A stretch of 64,000 nucleotides of DNA from Devosia sp. 67-54. Lineage in GTDB: Bacteria; Pseudomonadota; Alphaproteobacteria; Rhizobiales; Devosiaceae. The translations under genes and the position numbers were made by a program. Shown piece by piece: positions 20,333 through 35,244 of this stretch. The notes beneath the pieces were generated by a model. It was not told the DNA's origin. It saw only the letters and a program-made list of their open reading frames with translations, and did no database searches. How positions within the stretch are numbered: the first letter of the stretch is position 1; every line of letters begins with the position of its first letter. The stretch lies in NCBI RefSeq assembly GCF_001899075.1, contig NZ_MKVA01000005.1, positions 620,001 through 684,000 of the forward strand. Direction: 5' to 3'.

Positions 20333-21456
20333 CCGACTTTTCCTTCACCCTGCTGGCCACCGACGGCATGGCGCGCCGCGGCCGGATCGATACCTCGCGC
20401 GGCGAGATCAGCACCCCCGCCTTCATGCCGGTGGGCACCGTGGGCACGGTCAAGGCGATGTATCCCGAGCAGGTACGCGAGACCGGCGCCGACATCCTGC
20501 TCGGCAATACCTACCATCTGATGCTGCGGCCGGGGGCCGAGCGGGTGGCGGCGCTGGGCGGACTGCACGTGTTCATGGACTGGCCGCGGCCGATCCTTAC
20601 CGACAGCGGCGGCTTCCAGGTGATGTCGCTGGCCAAGCTCAGGAAGCTCACCGAGCAGGGCGTCACCTTCCGTTCGCATATCGACGGCACCGCCTACGAG
20701 CTGACGCCGGAGCGCTCGATCGAGATCCAGACGCTGCTCGACAGCGACATCATCATGCAGCTCGACGAATGCATTCCGCTGCCCTCCGAGCGCCCGGAGA
20801 TGGAGCGGGCGATGGAGCTCAGCCTGCGCTGGGCACAGCGCAGCAAGGATGCGTTCGGGGTGCAGCCGCATCGCGCGCTGTTCGGCATCAACCAGGGCGG
20901 CGACGACGCGGAATTGCGTTCCAGATCGGCGGCGGGCCTCAAATCCATCGGCTTTTCCGGCTACTCCGTGGGCGGGCTGGCGGTGGGCGAGCCGCAGGAG
21001 ACGATGTTCCGCGTGCTGAGCGAGATCACGCCCGAGCTGCCGGCCGACAAGCCGCGCTATTTGATGGGCGTCGGCAAGCCCGACGACATCCTCGGCGGCA
21101 TCGAGCGCGGCATCGACATGTTCGACTGCGTGCATCCCACGCGCGCCGGCCGGCACGGCCATGCCTATACGCGGTTCGGCGTGATCAATCTCAAGAACGC
21201 GCGGCACAAGGACGATCCGCGGCCGCTCGACGAACTGTCGCCCAATGCCAATTGCCGGCGCTTCTCCCGCGCCTATCTGCACCATCTGGTCAAGACCGAG
21301 GAGATCCTCGGCGCCATGATCCTGAGCCAGGTCAATCTCGGCTATTATCAGGAGCTGGTGCAGGGCGCGCGCGAGGCCATCGCGTCGGGCGCGCTCGCCG
21401 ACTATGCTGCCGCTACCCGCGCCGGCTGGGCGCGCGGCGACCTGCCGTTGAACTGA
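20329..21456 (+). CDS. tgt: tRNA-guanine transglycosylase
   Basis: 375 residues. Exchanges G34 for preQ1 in tRNAs with GUN anticodons. Nucleophile and base-recognition motifs are present: [30 protein letters not shown] and the catalytic Asp in [14 protein letters not shown] zinc-site region [12 protein letters not shown] follows near residue 310. Directly upstream queA performs the next modification step. Confidence 0.96.
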   Translation: MTDFSFTLLATDGMARRGRIDTSRGEISTPAFMPVGTVGTVKAMYPEQVRETGADILLGNTYHLMLRPGAERVAALGGLHVFMDWPRPILTDSGGFQVMSLAKLRKLTEQGVTFRSHIDGTAYELTPERSIEIQTLLDSDIIMQLDECIPLPSERPEMERAMELSLRWAQRSKDAFGVQPHRALFGINQGGDDAELRSRSAAGLKSIGFSGYSVGGLAVGEPQETMFRVLSEITPELPADKPRYLMGVGKPDDILGGIERGIDMFDCVHPTRAGRHGHAYTRFGVINLKNARHKDDPRPLDELSPNANCRRFSRAYLHHLVKTEEILGAMILSQVNLGYYQELVQGAREAIASGALADYAAATRAGWARGDLPLN

Positions 21457-21467
21457 AGGACAAGACC

Positions 21468-23111
21468 ATGGCGTCCACCCGCAAATCGCTGCTCAACACC
21501 ATGATGAAGCATCGCAAGCGCCTCGAGGCGGTGCCGATGCGGGTGCAGTTCGCGCTCGATCCCAACCGCTTCAGGCGCTTTTCGGCCAGCGCCGGCGACA
21601 TCCTGCTCGACTATTCCAAGAACCGCATCGACGAAAAGGCGATGGAGGCGCTGTTCGACATCGCCCGCGCCGCCGACGTCGAGGGGCGCCGCAAGGCGAT
21701 GTGGGCCGGCAAGCACATCAATGTCAGCGAGAACCGCGCCGTCATGCACATGGCGCTGCGCTACCAGGGCGACCGGCCGGTGAAGGTCGATGGCCGCGAC
21801 GTGATGCCGGAGGTGCGCGAGGTGCTCGCCCACATCAAGCTGTTCGCGGGGCAGGTGCGCGACGGCACGGTCAAGGGCGCCACCGGCGAGAGCTTCACCG
21901 ACATCGTCAATATCGGCATCGGCGGCTCCGACCTCGGGCCGGCCATGGCGACGCTGGCGCTCGCCCCCTATACGCGGCCGGACCTGCGGGCGCATTACGT
22001 CTCCAACGTCGACGGCGCGCATCTGCACGACACGCTCAAGGGGCTCGACCCGAAGCGGACGATGTTCATCATCGCGTCCAAGACCTTCACCACCGACGAG
22101 ACGATGACCAACGCGCATTCGGCGCGGGGGTGGATCGCCCGGGCGCTGGGCGACGCCGCGGTGCGCGACCATTTCGCGGCGGTCTCGACCAACCTCAAGG
22201 CGTGCGACGATTTCGGCATCCGGCCGGACCGCATCTTCGGCTTCTGGGACTGGGTGGGCGGCCGCTATTCGGTGTGGTCGGCGATCGGCCTGCCGGTCGC
22301 CATTGCCGTCGGCTTCGACAATTTCGCGGCGTTCCTCAAGGGCGCCTACGAGATGGACCAGCATTTCCTCAAGACCCGGCTCGACCGCAACCTGCCGGTC
22401 ATCATGGGCATGCTCGGCGTCTGGTATCGCAACGCCTGGGGTTTTGCGACGCATGCGGTGCTGCCCTACGACCAGCGGCTCAGCCGCTTTACCGCCTATC
22501 TGCAGCAGCAGGATATGGAGAGCAACGGCAAGTCGGTGACGCTCGAGGGCAAGCCGCTGGCCTATGACAGCGGCCCGGTGGTGTGGGGCGAGCCCGGCAC
22601 GGTGGGCCAGCACTCGTTCTACCAGCTCATCCACCAGGGGACCTCGGTGATCCCGTGTGACTTCCTGATCGCCGCCAATCCGCACGAGCACATGCCGCCG
22701 CACCACGACAAGCTGGTGGCGAACGTGCTGGCGCAGTCGGAGGCGCTGATGCTGGGCAAGACCAAGGACGAGGTGGTGGCCGAGCTCAAGGCGCAGGGCC
22801 TCGACAAGGAGCAGATCAAGGCGCTGACGCCGCACAAGCTGTTCCCCGGCAACCGGCCGAGCAACACGCTGATGTATCCCAAGCTGACGCCGGAGATGCT
22901 CGGTAGCCTGGTGGCGCTCTACGAGCACAAGGTGTTCGTGCAGGGCGTGGTGTGGGACGTCGACTCGTTCGACCAGTGGGGCGTCGAGCTCGGCAAGCAG
23001 CTCGCGAAGGCGCTGCTGCCCAAGGTGCAGGGTACCGCCAGGAACGAGGGCAACGACGCCTCGACCAAGGGCCTGCTCGCGCACTATCGCAGCCTCAAGG
23101 TCTCGGAGTGA
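21468..23111 (+). CDS. pgi: Glucose-6-phosphate isomerase
   Basis: 547 residues, the usual size of the long bacterial form. Interconverts glucose-6-phosphate and fructose-6-phosphate, feeding the GlmS step. Signatures: VNIGIGGSDLGPAM, the phosphate-binding SKTFTTDETMTNA, FWDWVGGRYSVWSAIGLP and the catalytic-Lys region near the end, VWDVDSFDQWGVELGKQL. ATG 21468 has AAGGACA upstream and lies 11 bases after tgt. Confidence 0.96.
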   Translation: MASTRKSLLNTMMKHRKRLEAVPMRVQFALDPNRFRRFSASAGDILLDYSKNRIDEKAMEALFDIARAADVEGRRKAMWAGKHINVSENRAVMHMALRYQGDRPVKVDGRDVMPEVREVLAHIKLFAGQVRDGTVKGATGESFTDIVNIGIGGSDLGPAMATLALAPYTRPDLRAHYVSNVDGAHLHDTLKGLDPKRTMFIIASKTFTTDETMTNAHSARGWIARALGDAAVRDHFAAVSTNLKACDDFGIRPDRIFGFWDWVGGRYSVWSAIGLPVAIAVGFDNFAAFLKGAYEMDQHFLKTRLDRNLPVIMGMLGVWYRNAWGFATHAVLPYDQRLSRFTAYLQQQDMESNGKSVTLEGKPLAYDSGPVVWGEPGTVGQHSFYQLIHQGTSVIPCDFLIAANPHEHMPPHHDKLVANVLAQSEALMLGKTKDEVVAELKAQGLDKEQIKALTPHKLFPGNRPSNTLMYPKLTPEMLGSLVALYEHKVFVQGVVWDVDSFDQWGVELGKQLAKALLPKVQGTARNEGNDASTKGLLAHYRSLKVSE

Positions 23112-23857
23112 CCGTCACCGGCGAGGACGACCTGGTGCGGCTCAAGGCCGTGGGGCATGTCTGCGCGCTGGCGCGCGACGCCATGGCGGCGGCGCTGCGG
23201 CCGGGCATCACTACCGCCGAGCTCGATGCCATCGGCGCCGGTATTCTCGCGGCGCATGGCGCGCGCTCGGCGCCGCAGCTCGCCTACGACTTTCCGGGCG
23301 TGACCTGCATTTCGGTGAACGAGGAGATCGCGCACGGCATCCCGGGCGGGCGCGTCGTCGCCTCGGGCGATCTGGTCAATATCGACGTCTCGGCAGAGCT
23401 CGACGGGGTCTATGCCGACACCGGCGCGTCCTATGTGGTGCCGGCCGCAGATCCAAAGCTGCTGGCCCTCTGCCGCGACGGCAAGCGCGCCATGTGGGAA
23501 GGCATCCGCGCCGTGCGCACCGGCGCCGGGCTCGCCGACATCGGCATGGCCATCGGCGCCTTTGCGCGCAAGCACCGCTATACGCTGATCGAAAATCTCG
23601 CGAGCCACGGGGTCGGCGACACGCTGCACGACGAGCCGCGCGAAATCTCGACCTGGCCGGATCGCTCCGAGCGCCGCACCATCACCGAAGGGCTGGTGTT
23701 TACGGTCGAGCCGTTCCTGTCGCTGGGCGGCCGAACCGCCGACGAGCGCGGCGACGACGCCTGGACGCTGGTGTCGCGGCCGCCGGCGCTGTGCGTGCAG
23801 TACGAGCACACGGTGGTCGCGACGCGCCGCGGCGCCATCGTGGTCACCCTGAACTAG
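23108..23857 (+). CDS. map: Type I methionine aminopeptidase
   Basis: 249 residues, GTG start overlapping the pgi stop. Removes N-terminal methionine. Metal ligands can be placed in VNIDVSAELDGVYADTGASY (two Asp), ASHGVGDTLHDEP (His), VFTVEPFLS (Glu) and VQYEHTVVAT (Glu). Substrate-side His in NEEIAHGIPGG. The position after pgi is unusual for map and there may be another copy elsewhere. The second catalytic metal site looks intact. Confidence 0.93.
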   Translation: MTVTGEDDLVRLKAVGHVCALARDAMAAALRPGITTAELDAIGAGILAAHGARSAPQLAYDFPGVTCISVNEEIAHGIPGGRVVASGDLVNIDVSAELDGVYADTGASYVVPAADPKLLALCRDGKRAMWEGIRAVRTGAGLADIGMAIGAFARKHRYTLIENLASHGVGDTLHDEPREISTWPDRSERRTITEGLVFTVEPFLSLGGRTADERGDDAWTLVSRPPALCVQYEHTVVATRRGAIVVTLN

Positions 23858-24020
23858 AGGGATGCGAGCGCGGGCGGGACATGGACTCGTCTGCCGTTTC
23901 GTTGGCCGGCGCGAGAAACCGGAAAAATCGCGCCATTTCCCTTGCCGCCGCGTCCGGTTGACGCGCGCCGCATCCTTGGGGCTAACGAGGTCAACAGCTT
24001 GGGGTTGCAGCCTTATGCGG

Positions 24021-24048
24021 TTGACTCAAGTCGGGACAACAGTATGTT
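24021..24048 (+). promoter_or_regulatory. Promoter of tRNA-Lys
   Basis: TTGACT (24021-24026), 16 bases, TATGTT (24043-24048), ending 35 bases before the tRNA 5' end. Good match to a sigma-70 promoter, with no other gene in this direction before the tRNA. Confidence 0.55.
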
Positions 24049-24083
24049 CCGCCGCACTTCGGGCGTGCACGTTCTCGCCCAAG

Positions 24084-24158
24084 GGGCCGGTAGCTCAGGG
24101 GTAGAGCATTCGACTTTTAATCGAATGGTCGCGGGTTCGATTCCCGCCCGGCCTACCA
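24084..24158 (+). tRNA. tRNA-Lys (anticodon TTT)
   Basis: 75 bases including an encoded CCA. The acceptor stem GGGCCGG pairs with CCGGCCT with one G-U pair. The D arm starts TAGCTCAGGGG, the anticodon loop CTTTTAA gives anticodon TTT, and the T arm is GCGGGTTCGATTCCCGC. Followed immediately by the stop end of an opposite-strand gene. Confidence 0.95.
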
Positions 24159-24171
24159 TCTTTTCGCGCAG

Positions 24172-24963
24172 TCAGTTCAGCAGCGGCAGCGGATCGCCGA
24201 TGAACGGCACGCTCTGGCAGGCGATGCCGGCCTTGGCGACGCGGCCGCAGAGGTCGCGGGCGTCGGCTTCGCTGGAAATCGGCCCGGCCACCAGCCGCCG
24301 GCCGCTGCCGCCTTCGACGTGGCCGAGCAGCGGTCCGAGCCCTATCAGCAGCGTGCCGACCCGGCCGGTCATTCCCTGCCAGGTGGCCTCGGCTTCATCG
24401 GAGTCGATCGGCGGGCCGAGCGCGATGCCGAAGGAGGCCGGGTCCGGCGCGACGTCGGCCGCCAGCGGCTTGGGCATCGCCTGCTCCGTGGCGGCGGCCG
24501 GGGCGGTGGCGCTCGCCAGCGGGGAGGTGGTGTAGGTTACGGAGCCGCCTTCGACCGGGAAGGATTTTGTCGTGGCGCCGGTGGAGGCGGTGACCAAAGT
24601 GCGGTCGACGCCGGGGGGATTGTTCAGCGATTCCAGGATGTTGGGGACGGTCTGCTCGAGCGCGCCGAGGCGGCGGGCGAGATCGGTGCCGGACACTTCG
24701 GTGAGAACGTGCTGTTGTGCAAGGACACTATTCTCCTGTTTGAGCCGGGTTGTCTCGCTTCTCAGCGACACCATTTCGGCGCGGAGCTGGTTGAGGGTGG
24801 CGCCGTCGAGGCGGGAGGCGTGCAGGCCGCCCAGCACGCCATCGGGAATGAGGGCGGAGAGGTTGGCGCCGAGCACGGCCACGGCCCAGACCGCGAGCGC
24901 GAAAACGCCCCAGAAGGTCACGTCCCGTGAGCGGAACTGGTCGCTCGCCTTCGCCAAATGCAA
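24172..24963 (-). CDS. Membrane-anchored coiled-coil protein with SPOR-like end
   Basis: About 263 residues. A short cytoplasmic N-terminus, one membrane helix (VTFWGVFALAVWAVAVLGANLSA), a predicted coiled coil around residues 55-90 (LNQLRAEMVSLRSETTRLKQEN), a Ser/Thr/Ala/Pro-rich stretch, and a C-terminal domain ending GRRLVAGPISSEADARDLCGRVAKAGIACQSVPF. That end resembles SPOR domains, which bind denuded peptidoglycan. The start is TTG 24963 and weakly supported. No name assigned; a cell-envelope role is inferred. Confidence 0.65.
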   Translation of the reverse strand: MHLAKASDQFRSRDVTFWGVFALAVWAVAVLGANLSALIPDGVLGGLHASRLDGATLNQLRAEMVSLRSETTRLKQENSVLAQQHVLTEVSGTDLARRLGALEQTVPNILESLNNPPGVDRTLVTASTGATTKSFPVEGGSVTYTTSPLASATAPAAATEQAMPKPLAADVAPDPASFGIALGPPIDSDEAEATWQGMTGRVGTLLIGLGPLLGHVEGGSGRRLVAGPISSEADARDLCGRVAKAGIACQSVPFIGDPLPLLN

Positions 24964-25086
24964 AATCCCGCGAAACCGCTCGAATCGCGGCCATCTCGGC
25001 TACTTTACCATCGTGGCGCCGTAATGGTTTCCCAACCCGGCGCTGCTATACAATCGAACGAACTCTCATGTGGAAACGGGGCGCGC

Positions 25087-26453
25087 ATGGCTGACCTGGT
25101 GTCGATCATTCTGGCGGCGGGCGAGGGCACCCGCATGCGATCGGCGATCCCGAAAGTCCTGCATCCGGTGGGCGGGCTGCCCATCGTCGGCCACGTCGTC
25201 CGCGCCGCGATGGGCGCCGGAGCCGGCCGGATCGCGGTGGTGACTGGGCCGGGGCACGAGGCGGTGCGCGACGCCGTCCGGCGGCTCTGCCCCGACGCCA
25301 GCTTCTTCGAGCAGATCGAGCGCAAGGGCACCGGACACGCCGCCTCGATGGCGGCGCCGGCCTATGCCGACGCCGAGGGCTATGTGGCGGTGGTCTATGC
25401 CGACCACCCGCTGCTGAGCGCGGTGAATTTCCGCGACGTGCTGGACCGGCTCGATGCCGGCTGGGACGCGGCGATCCTCGGCTTCACGCCCGAGGACACG
25501 CTGACCTATGGCCGCCTCATCACCGACGGCGAGCGGCTGCTCGCCATCCGCGAGCACAAGGACGCGACCGAGGCGGAGCGGCGGATCGGGCTGTGCAATG
25601 CCTGCGTGCTCGCCTTCCGGGCGCCGGTGTTCCGGGCTCTCATCGACAAGCTCGAGCCCAACAATGCGGCGGGCGAGTACTACCTCACCGACCTCGTCGA
25701 GCTCGCCAACGCCGCCGGGCACAAGGTGACCTATGCGGTGGCGCCGGAGCGCGACGTGATGGGCGTCAACGACCGGGCGCAGCTCGCCAAGGCCGAGCAG
25801 CAGTTCCAGGAACTGAGGCGCGACGATTTCATGCAGGCCGGGGTGACGCTCAAGGACCCGGCGAGCGTCTACTTCTCCTACGACACCGAAATCGGCCGCG
25901 ACGTGACGATCTTCCCCAATGTGGTGTTCGGTCCGGGGGTGAAGATCGCCGACAATGTCCAGATCCGGGCGTTCTGCGACATCGAGGATGCAACGATCGG
26001 ACAGGGGGCGACGATCGGGCCGTTCGCCCGCATCCGCGGCGGGGCGGAGCTCGGCGCCGACGTGCATCTGGGCAATTTCGTCGAGGTCAAGAAGAGCCGC
26101 ATTGGGGCCGGCACCAAGGCCGGGCATTTGAGTTATCTCGGCGACGCGGCGATCGGCGAAAATACCAATATCGGGGCCGGCACCATCACCTGCAATTACG
26201 ACGGGGTGAACAAGGACACGACCACCATCGGCTCCAACGCCTTCATCGGGTCGCAGACGGCGCTGGTGGCGCCGGTGACGGTCGGCGACGGCGGCTATAC
26301 GGCCTCGGGCAGCGTCATCACCGACGACGTGCCGGCCGGCGCGGTGGCCTTCGCGCGGGCGCGGCAGGAGAACAAGCCGGGCTATGCGGCCAAGCTCAGG
26401 GAAAAGGCCCTGGCCAGGAAGGCGGCCAAGCAGGCCGCGAAGGGAAAGAGCTG

Positions 26454-26454
<1 letters not shown>
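25087..26454 (+). CDS. glmU: Bifunctional GlcNAc-1-P uridyltransferase / GlcN-1-P acetyltransferase
   Basis: 455 residues. Makes UDP-GlcNAc for peptidoglycan and lipid A. The N-terminal pyrophosphorylase domain has the LAAGEGTRMRS loop and YADHPLL; the C-terminal left-handed beta-helix shows hexapeptide repeats from about residue 265, including AGHLSYLGDA and TNIGAGTITCNYDG with the acetyl-transfer residues. Followed with a one-base overlap by glmS, so the pathway steps are coexpressed. The Lys/Ala-rich C-terminal tail is a common variable feature. Confidence 0.96.
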
Positions 26455-28280
<1,826 letters not shown>

Positions 28281-28347
28281 GGGCGGCGCCCCTCCCTTCG
28301 GCCGGGGTCTTGCGCCCGGTCCCCCGACATGCGAACTCGCGGGCATC

Positions 28348-29616
28348 ATGAGTTCGCCACCCCTCACCATCACGCCGCCGGACCATCCGCTGGTCGGGCG
28401 GGTCACGCCCCCCGGCTCGAAGTCGATCACCAATCGCGCACTGCTGCTGGCGGCGCTGGCCAAGGGCACGAGCCGGCTGACGGGGGCGCTGAAGAGCAAG
28501 GACACGGCGCTGATGGCCGCTGCCCTGCGGCAGATGGGGGTGAGCGTCGAGGAGCCGGATGCGACCAGCTTCGTGGTGCGGAGCGAAGGCTATCTCGCGG
28601 CGCCGGCGGAGCCGCTGTTTTTGGGCAATGCCGGCACGGCGACGCGCTTCCTCACCGCCGCCGTGGCGCTGGTCGACGGCACGGTGGTGGTGGATGGCGA
28701 CGAGGCGATGCGCAAGCGGCCGATCGCGCCGCTGCTCGTGGCGCTGCGCTCGCTCGGCATCAAGGCCGATGCGTCGACCGGTTGTCCGCCGGTGACGATC
28801 GAGGGGCACGGCCATTTCGGCTCGGGCCGGGTGGAGATCGATGCGGGGCTGTCGAGCCAGTACGTGTCGGCGCTGCTGATGGCGGCGCCGTTCGGCGAGG
28901 GCGCCATCGACGTGGCGCTTGCCGGCAAGGATCTCGATGCGCGCGGCTACGTCGATCTGACGATCGCGGCAATGACGGCGTTCGGCGGCAATGTCACGCA
29001 GCTCGATCCCACCACCTGGCGCGTGGCGCCGACGAAATACACCGCGACCGATTTCCGCATCGAGCCCGACGCGTCGGCGGCCACCTACCTGTGGGCGGCG
29101 GAGGCGCTGACCGGCGGCCGCATCGACCTGGGCGTGCCGATGGAGGCATTCACGCAGCCCGACGCCAAGGCGGCGGCGTTCATCCGCATGTTCCCGAAGA
29201 TGCCGGCCGTCATCGACGGCTCGCAGATGCAGGATGCGGTGCCGACGCTGGCGGTGCTGGCCGCGTTCAACGACACGCCGGTGCGCTTTGTCGGCATCGC
29301 CAATCTGCGGGTCAAGGAATGCGACCGGATCAGCGCGCTCGCCACTGAGCTGGCGCGCATCCAGCCGGGCCTCGCGCATGAGGAGGGCGACGACCTGGTG
29401 GTCAGCGGCGACCCGCGGCTGCGCGGGGCGGCGCAGCGCAACGCCACGACGCGCATCGAGACCTACGAGGACCACCGCATCGCCATGAGCCTTGCGCTCG
29501 CGGGCCTTCGGATCGGCGGCATCACCATCCTCGATCCGGACTGCGTGGGAAAGACCTATCCCGGCTATTGGCAGGCGCTGCGGGCGCTGGGGGTGACGCT
29601 GACGCCGACGGCGTAG
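28348..29616 (+). CDS. aroA: 3-phosphoshikimate 1-carboxyvinyltransferase (EPSP synthase)
   Basis: 422 residues. Sixth step of the shikimate pathway. Family motifs: PGSKSITNRALLLAAL, GNAGTATRFL, SSQYVSALLMAAP, DASAATYLWAA, RVKECDRISALATEL and YEDHRIAMSLALAG. The phosphoenolpyruvate/glyphosate loop has Thr97 and Phe101, and by coincidence the numbering matches E. coli AroA, where position 101 is Pro. Two inverted domains of the EPSP fold look complete. Confidence 0.95.
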   Translation: MSSPPLTITPPDHPLVGRVTPPGSKSITNRALLLAALAKGTSRLTGALKSKDTALMAAALRQMGVSVEEPDATSFVVRSEGYLAAPAEPLFLGNAGTATRFLTAAVALVDGTVVVDGDEAMRKRPIAPLLVALRSLGIKADASTGCPPVTIEGHGHFGSGRVEIDAGLSSQYVSALLMAAPFGEGAIDVALAGKDLDARGYVDLTIAAMTAFGGNVTQLDPTTWRVAPTKYTATDFRIEPDASAATYLWAAEALTGGRIDLGVPMEAFTQPDAKAAAFIRMFPKMPAVIDGSQMQDAVPTLAVLAAFNDTPVRFVGIANLRVKECDRISALATELARIQPGLAHEEGDDLVVSGDPRLRGAAQRNATTRIETYEDHRIAMSLALAGLRIGGITILDPDCVGKTYPGYWQALRALGVTLTPTA

Positions 29617-29623
29617 CCGAGCG

Positions 29624-30736
29624 TCAGGCGGCGGCGGTCTCTTCGGCGAGCCTGAGCTCGGTTTCGCTGAACACGCGGTTGCGGCCGGCGTGCTTGGCGG
29701 CATAGAGGCAGCGGTCGGCGCGCTCGATCAGCGCCGACGGCGTGTCGCCCGCGCGGTACATCGCCACGCCGAAGGAGGCGGTGATGCGGCCAAGCTTCTC
29801 GTTGGTCGAGCGCTTCAGCAATTCCTTGGCCTGCACGGCGCGGCGGATGTTGTCGGCGACGATCACCGCGCCTTCGAGGTCGGTCTCGGGCAGGATGGCG
29901 GCGAACTCCTCGCCGCCATAGCGCGCCGCCATGTCCTTGCCCTTGATGTTGGATTTGAGGGTCATGGCGACGAGGCGCAGCACCTGGTCGCCGGTCTGGT
30001 GGCCCCAGGTGTCGTTGAAGCGCTTGAAGTGGTCGATGTCGACCAGCATCAGGCAGAAACCGGTACCGAGCTCGGCCTCCGAGAAGGCCTTCAGCATGCC
30101 CTCGTCGAAGGATTTGCGGTTGTAGATCTTGGTCAGAGGATCGAGCATCGACTCGCGGCGCACCTCGTCGAGGTCGCGCTGCAGGGCGGCGATGTCGTCG
30201 CGCGAGGCTTCGAGCTTCTGCTCCAGCGCCTGGTTGGCGTCCTGCATGCGGCGCGTTTCGCCGAGCAGGCGTTGCGCCAAGGTGCGCAGTTCGGCTTCCG
30301 ACATGTCGGCATGGCCGAGGTCGCCGCTCGCCGCCTGCAGCGTGCCGGAATAGGCGTTGGCGGTGGCCATGGCGGTGTCGATGGCGTCGTGCACCGCCTC
30401 GATGCGCGTCGCCATGCGCTCGGAGACGTTGGAGATGCGCTCGTTGGCATCCTGCGATTTGAGGAATTCGTTGTACAGGCGCTCGGCCAGCTCCTGCGTC
30501 GCCGAGCCGTCGCGGAAGATCTGGTTGACGCGCTGGTTGAGCGAGGGATTTACGCCGGTCGCGTAAGTGTAGAGCAGCTCGTAGAATTGTGGGTAGGGGG
30601 GGATCTGCCCGCGGCGAAGCAAATCCATTGCCGAGTTGGCATAACCCAGGGCACGCCTGAATTCCTGTTCCGACACTGTGCCCCCGAACGGTCTTCTGAC
30701 CTTATCGTCTTCATCGGTAGTTTTCCGATGAGTCAA
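29624..30736 (-). CDS. GGDEF-domain diguanylate cyclase, cytoplasmic
   Basis: 370 residues, no membrane segment. An N-terminal helical region with predicted coiled coil (ALEQKLEASRDDIAALQRDL) leads to a GGDEF domain with MLVDIDHFKRFNDTWGHQ and RYGGEEF starting at residue 274, so it is probably active. The inhibitory I-site just before it reads KGKD rather than RxxD, suggesting weak product inhibition. TTG 30736 is the longest start; GTG 30676 is an alternative. Lies 82 bases downstream of the helicase gene on the same strand. Confidence 0.9.
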   Translation of the reverse strand: MTHRKTTDEDDKVRRPFGGTVSEQEFRRALGYANSAMDLLRRGQIPPYPQFYELLYTYATGVNPSLNQRVNQIFRDGSATQELAERLYNEFLKSQDANERISNVSERMATRIEAVHDAIDTAMATANAYSGTLQAASGDLGHADMSEAELRTLAQRLLGETRRMQDANQALEQKLEASRDDIAALQRDLDEVRRESMLDPLTKIYNRKSFDEGMLKAFSEAELGTGFCLMLVDIDHFKRFNDTWGHQTGDQVLRLVAMTLKSNIKGKDMAARYGGEEFAAILPETDLEGAVIVADNIRRAVQAKELLKRSTNEKLGRITASFGVAMYRAGDTPSALIERADRCLYAAKHAGRNRVFSETELRLAEETAAA

Positions 30737-30818
30737 TTAAGGGGCGGTAAAAGACCGGTCGCGGCCGGCGCGAATTTACGCAAAATCTGGCGCCGGCAAC
30801 TATTCGATCCGACAGGGA

Positions 30819-32267
<1,449 letters not shown>

Positions 32268-32418
32268 TGTGTTCGTCCACTCAGGGGGTTGGGAGAAGCC
32301 GGCGTTGAGGCCTTGCGGCCGAGCGGCGGAGTGGTTCCCGACGGGCCGGGAACATAGAGGGAATCACCCGCGAGTCAACGGCATTCCCTAGCGTTTGCTT
32401 AATGTGGGGGTGCGATCG

Positions 32419-34419
<2,001 letters not shown>

Positions 34420-34571
34420 CGTGGTCCGGTCAATCGAATCGCAGCGCTGGTTCTAGCATAGTCGCAGCCGCAGGTTGCCGCTCTGTTCCCGGTGGGCAGG
34501 TCGGAGCCGACCCGTTTGCAGCATCGCGAACAGGCCCCACGTGGACGACAGGTCGGGCTGCTCCATCACAT

Positions 34572-34586
34572 GAACGGCAGATGAAC
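34572..34586. promoter_or_regulatory. Third GAAC-N7-GAAC (SOS-like) site
   Basis: GAACGGCAGATGAAC lies between divergent parE and a secreted-protein gene, 150 bases before parE. It fits the SOS consensus core, but a match of eight fixed bases is expected about twice by chance in 64 kb, and the surrounding bases are GC-rich unlike the two sites near uvrA and ssb. Confidence 0.25.
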
Positions 34587-34678
34587 GGGCCGGCATAGCT
34601 TTGTTCACGGCTCCGGCGCTAGGGTGTGCCCAACGCTTCGCAAAGGAGCGGCGCAATAGCCCCACCAAGGAGATCTCC

Positions 34679-35092
34679 ATGACCCTCATGACCACCGTCA
34701 AGGCCGGCGTCGTCGCCCTGGCCCTCGGCGCATTCGCCGCGCCCGCACTGGCCGCTCCGCCGCCCCCGCCGGGCCCGCCGCCGCCGAATGTGAGCTTCTC
34801 GTTCAACTTCGGGAACGGCGGCGGCCCGGGCATGAAGTTCAACTACGGCAACAAGCACAGCAAGATGTGCCTGTCGGACAAGCAGATCTACTGGCAGCTG
34901 CAGGACATGGGCTTCAAGAAGGTCAAGATCTGGAAGTCCAAGGGCTACCAGGCGGTGGTGGTCGCGAGCTGGAAGGGCAGCTGGTACCAGTTGCTGGTTG
35001 ACCGCTGCACCGGCAAGATCAAGCGCGCGCCGCTCAAGTACAAGGGCTTCGGCGATCCCGGCGTCGGCATCACGCTGCACTTCGGCTTCTGA
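34679..35092 (+). CDS. Secreted Gly/Pro-rich protein of unknown function
   Basis: 137 residues; AAGGAGAT eight bases before the ATG. Signal peptide ending in FAAPALAA, then a proline run (PPPPPGPPPPN), Gly/Asn-rich FGNGGGPGMKFNYGNK, and a compact C-terminal part, CLSDKQIYWQLQDMGFKKVKI through DRCTGKIKRAPLKYKGFG. That C-terminal part (helix, then strands, two Cys) resembles PepSY-like modules, but I am not sure. A strong terminator follows. Confidence 0.75.
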   Translation: MTLMTTVKAGVVALALGAFAAPALAAPPPPPGPPPPNVSFSFNFGNGGGPGMKFNYGNKHSKMCLSDKQIYWQLQDMGFKKVKIWKSKGYQAVVVASWKGSWYQLLVDRCTGKIKRAPLKYKGFGDPGVGITLHFGF

Positions 35093-35115
35093 CGCTTCAG
35101 GCCATCCGATCCAGC

Positions 35116-35152
35116 ATCCCGGTCCACCTGTCGGTGGGCCGGGATTTGTTTT
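35116..35152 (+). terminator. Terminator of the secreted-protein gene
   Basis: ATCCCGGTCCACC (35116-35128) pairs with GGTGGGCCGGGAT (35133-35145) with one G-T wobble, loop TGTC, followed by TTGTTTTG. Confidence 0.8.
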
Positions 35153-35244
35153 GTGCTCAAGGCCTTACGGCGTGACCGCTGCCCCAAATCGAGGCAGCCG
35201 ATTAACCAAAGCTTCGGGCCTTTCAAACACTTCCGTAACCTTGG

